Assembly: GCF_009939225.1 (NCBI RefSeq)
Contig: NZ_JAACJR010000006.1
Location: 186,001-250,000, forward strand
DNA: 64,000 bases
Reading direction: 5' to 3'
Origin: Sediminibacterium soli
GTDB taxonomy: Bacteria; Bacteroidota; Bacteroidia; Chitinophagales; Chitinophagaceae
This document shows, one piece after another, positions 62,829 through 64,000 of this stretch. Position numbers and translations under genes: made by a program. Under the pieces are notes generated by a model. That model was not told the origin of the DNA, did not search any database, and saw nothing but the letters and a program-made list of their open reading frames with translations. Position 1 is the stretch's first letter, and each line of letters starts with the position of its first letter.

Positions 62829-64000
62829 TTATTTCATCACTTCTTCTATCACTTTGCCCACAGAACCGCTTGGCATCTGGATATTGAGCAGTCCGGCAAC
62901 CGTGGGTGCGATATCGGTCATATAGGTTTCGCGTTTTGTGTTGCCTTTTTTGATGCCCCATCCATACCATAACAAAGGGATATGTGCATCGTAGGGATAC
63001 CAGGCGCCATGCGTGGTGCCGGTAAGACCGCCTTCGATGTATCCGGGTTTCAGTATCAGCTGCACATCGCCGCTGCGTGCGGGATAATAGCCATTGGCCA
63101 GCATTTCGCGCAGTGTTTTGGCGATGGGCACGGTCATGATATCGGCGGTGGCAAATGCATTGGCCACTGCGGGGTTGGCTTTCAGCGTATCGATGATCAG
63201 TTTTTTGATCGCAGCCTCATCCAGTTTTGCAGAATCGATCTTCGGATGGTTCAGTGAAAGCTGGTAGTTGTAGGTGCTTACCACCAGGTTATCGATGCCA
63301 TAGAGCGATTTCAGTTTTGCATTCAGCGATCTGCGCATACCCGATTCATCAAACAGCCCTGCAGGCAGTTTATGCTCTTTCATAAAACCGGGCACATGCG
63401 CCACGGCATGGTCTGCCGTAAGAAAGGCGGTGTATTGTCCTTTTCCCACCGTGGCATCCAGGTAGGCAAAGAGGCGTCCCAGGTCATCGTCAAGACGGAT
63501 ATAATCATCCACCTGCTCTATCGAATTGGGACCGAAAGCATGTCCCACATAATCGGGGGAAGAAAAACTTACGGCTAAAAAATCGGTGGTGTTTCCTTTG
63601 CCAAGCTGCTCGGCCGCAACGGCCGCTTTGGCCATTTCCACGGTGAGTGTGTTACCCCATGGGGTGGAGGAGATCTTGCCGTAGTCCTTGCCCGCAAATG
63701 CCGTCAGGTCATAGGGAAATCCTGTGGCCGTGTTTCCCAGCGGGCGGCCTTCGTAGGCCTTGCTGTCTTCGGTGGCGTATCTGGCATAGTCCCCCGCGGG
63801 CATACGCAGTTTCCAGTTCAGTTTATACAGCGAGTCAACCAGTTTGCGGTTGTTGAAGCGGGTTACCCAGGCGGGTAATTCGTTCATATACCAGCTGCTG
63901 GTGATAAAGTTTCCGGTACGCGCTTCGTACCAGTAGGCGGCATTGGCCGAATGGCCTGCAGGCAGTATTGCACCGCGGTCTTTGATGGCGATGCCGATCA
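62829..64000 (-). CDS. Alkaline phosphatase family protein (PafA-like), 5' end outside the window
   Basis: The frame stays open past 63887 to the window end; codons there read IGIAIKDRGAILPAGHSANAAYW, the active-site neighbourhood of PafA-type phosphatases, and continue into the C-terminal half. About 390 residues are visible: metal ligands in SFSSPDYVGHAFGP, FLTADHAVAHVPG and THGAWYPYDAHIPLLWYG. PafA enzymes release phosphate from many monoesters in the periplasm. The signal peptide and nucleophile Thr lie outside the window. Confidence 0.9.
   Translation of the reverse strand, partial: IGIAIKDRGAILPAGHSANAAYWYEARTGNFITSSWYMNELPAWVTRFNNRKLVDSLYKLNWKLRMPAGDYARYATEDSKAYEGRPLGNTATGFPYDLTAFAGKDYGKISSTPWGNTLTVEMAKAAVAAEQLGKGNTTDFLAVSFSSPDYVGHAFGPNSIEQVDDYIRLDDDLGRLFAYLDATVGKGQYTAFLTADHAVAHVPGFMKEHKLPAGLFDESGMRRSLNAKLKSLYGIDNLVVSTYNYQLSLNHPKIDSAKLDEAAIKKLIIDTLKANPAVANAFATADIMTVPIAKTLREMLANGYYPARSGDVQLILKPGYIEGGLTGTTHGAWYPYDAHIPLLWYGWGIKKGNTKRETYMTDIAPTVAGLLNIQMPSGSVGKVIEEVMK

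Overview
The window reads as chromosomal DNA of a member of the Bacteroidota, most likely the Chitinophagaceae. This is inferred from gene families that are typical there (GLPGLI proteins with a TonB-receptor-like partner, HYC_CC_PP protein, NIPSNAP protein, DUF4382 lipoprotein, an RND pump fused to its outer-membrane factor, an ECF sigma factor paired with a trans-envelope beta-barrel protein). It is also inferred from many promoter-like TAnnTTTG (-7) boxes, some with TTTG 19 bases upstream, and from few recognisable Shine-Dalgarno sites. No rRNA, tRNA, CRISPR array, IS element or prophage was seen. Coding density is high and the only gene-free stretch over 300 bases is 43028-43478.

Layout. 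1-11712 is almost entirely minus-strand: a conserved-domain nuclease-family gene, ispE, then a nitrogen-assimilation block (gltB, gltD, amtB, a porin), plsC and the start of priA. 11914-22957 holds an ABC-F ATPase, an FKBP isomerase, a GLPGLI gene, a decayed second GLPGLI copy and a TonB-receptor-like protein, an alcohol dehydrogenase, an aldo/keto reductase, a serine hydrolase and a small HTH regulator. 23136-35891 is mainly housekeeping (gcvP, sterol-desaturase family, YkgJ-type protein, MFS transporter, deoxynucleoside kinase, folK, sppA, bioA) with a RES-Xre toxin-antitoxin pair and an ATPase-less ABC-2 permease. 35944-43027 has an ECF sigma/trans-envelope pair, queG, a channel-like membrane protein, an apparently inactive serine hydrolase and clpB. 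43479-49389 is a heavy-metal RND efflux operon. 49453-57117 has assorted metabolic and surface genes. 59279-61589 is a second metal-handling operon (HYC_CC_PP, two periplasmic HMA proteins and an outer-membrane protein). The right end holds a YitT-family protein and a PafA-like alkaline phosphatase that runs off the window.

How they fit. gltBD with amtB and the porin form an ammonium-uptake and glutamate-synthesis unit. Two stem-loops sharing a 15-base apex sit between amtB and the porin. The RND operon and the HYC_CC_PP/HMA operon probably both serve metal homeostasis at the envelope. The most unusual recurring signal is a set of intergenic elements made of degenerate 7-9-base repeats. They fold into long imperfect hairpins, and each locus has its own repeat word while the architecture stays the same.
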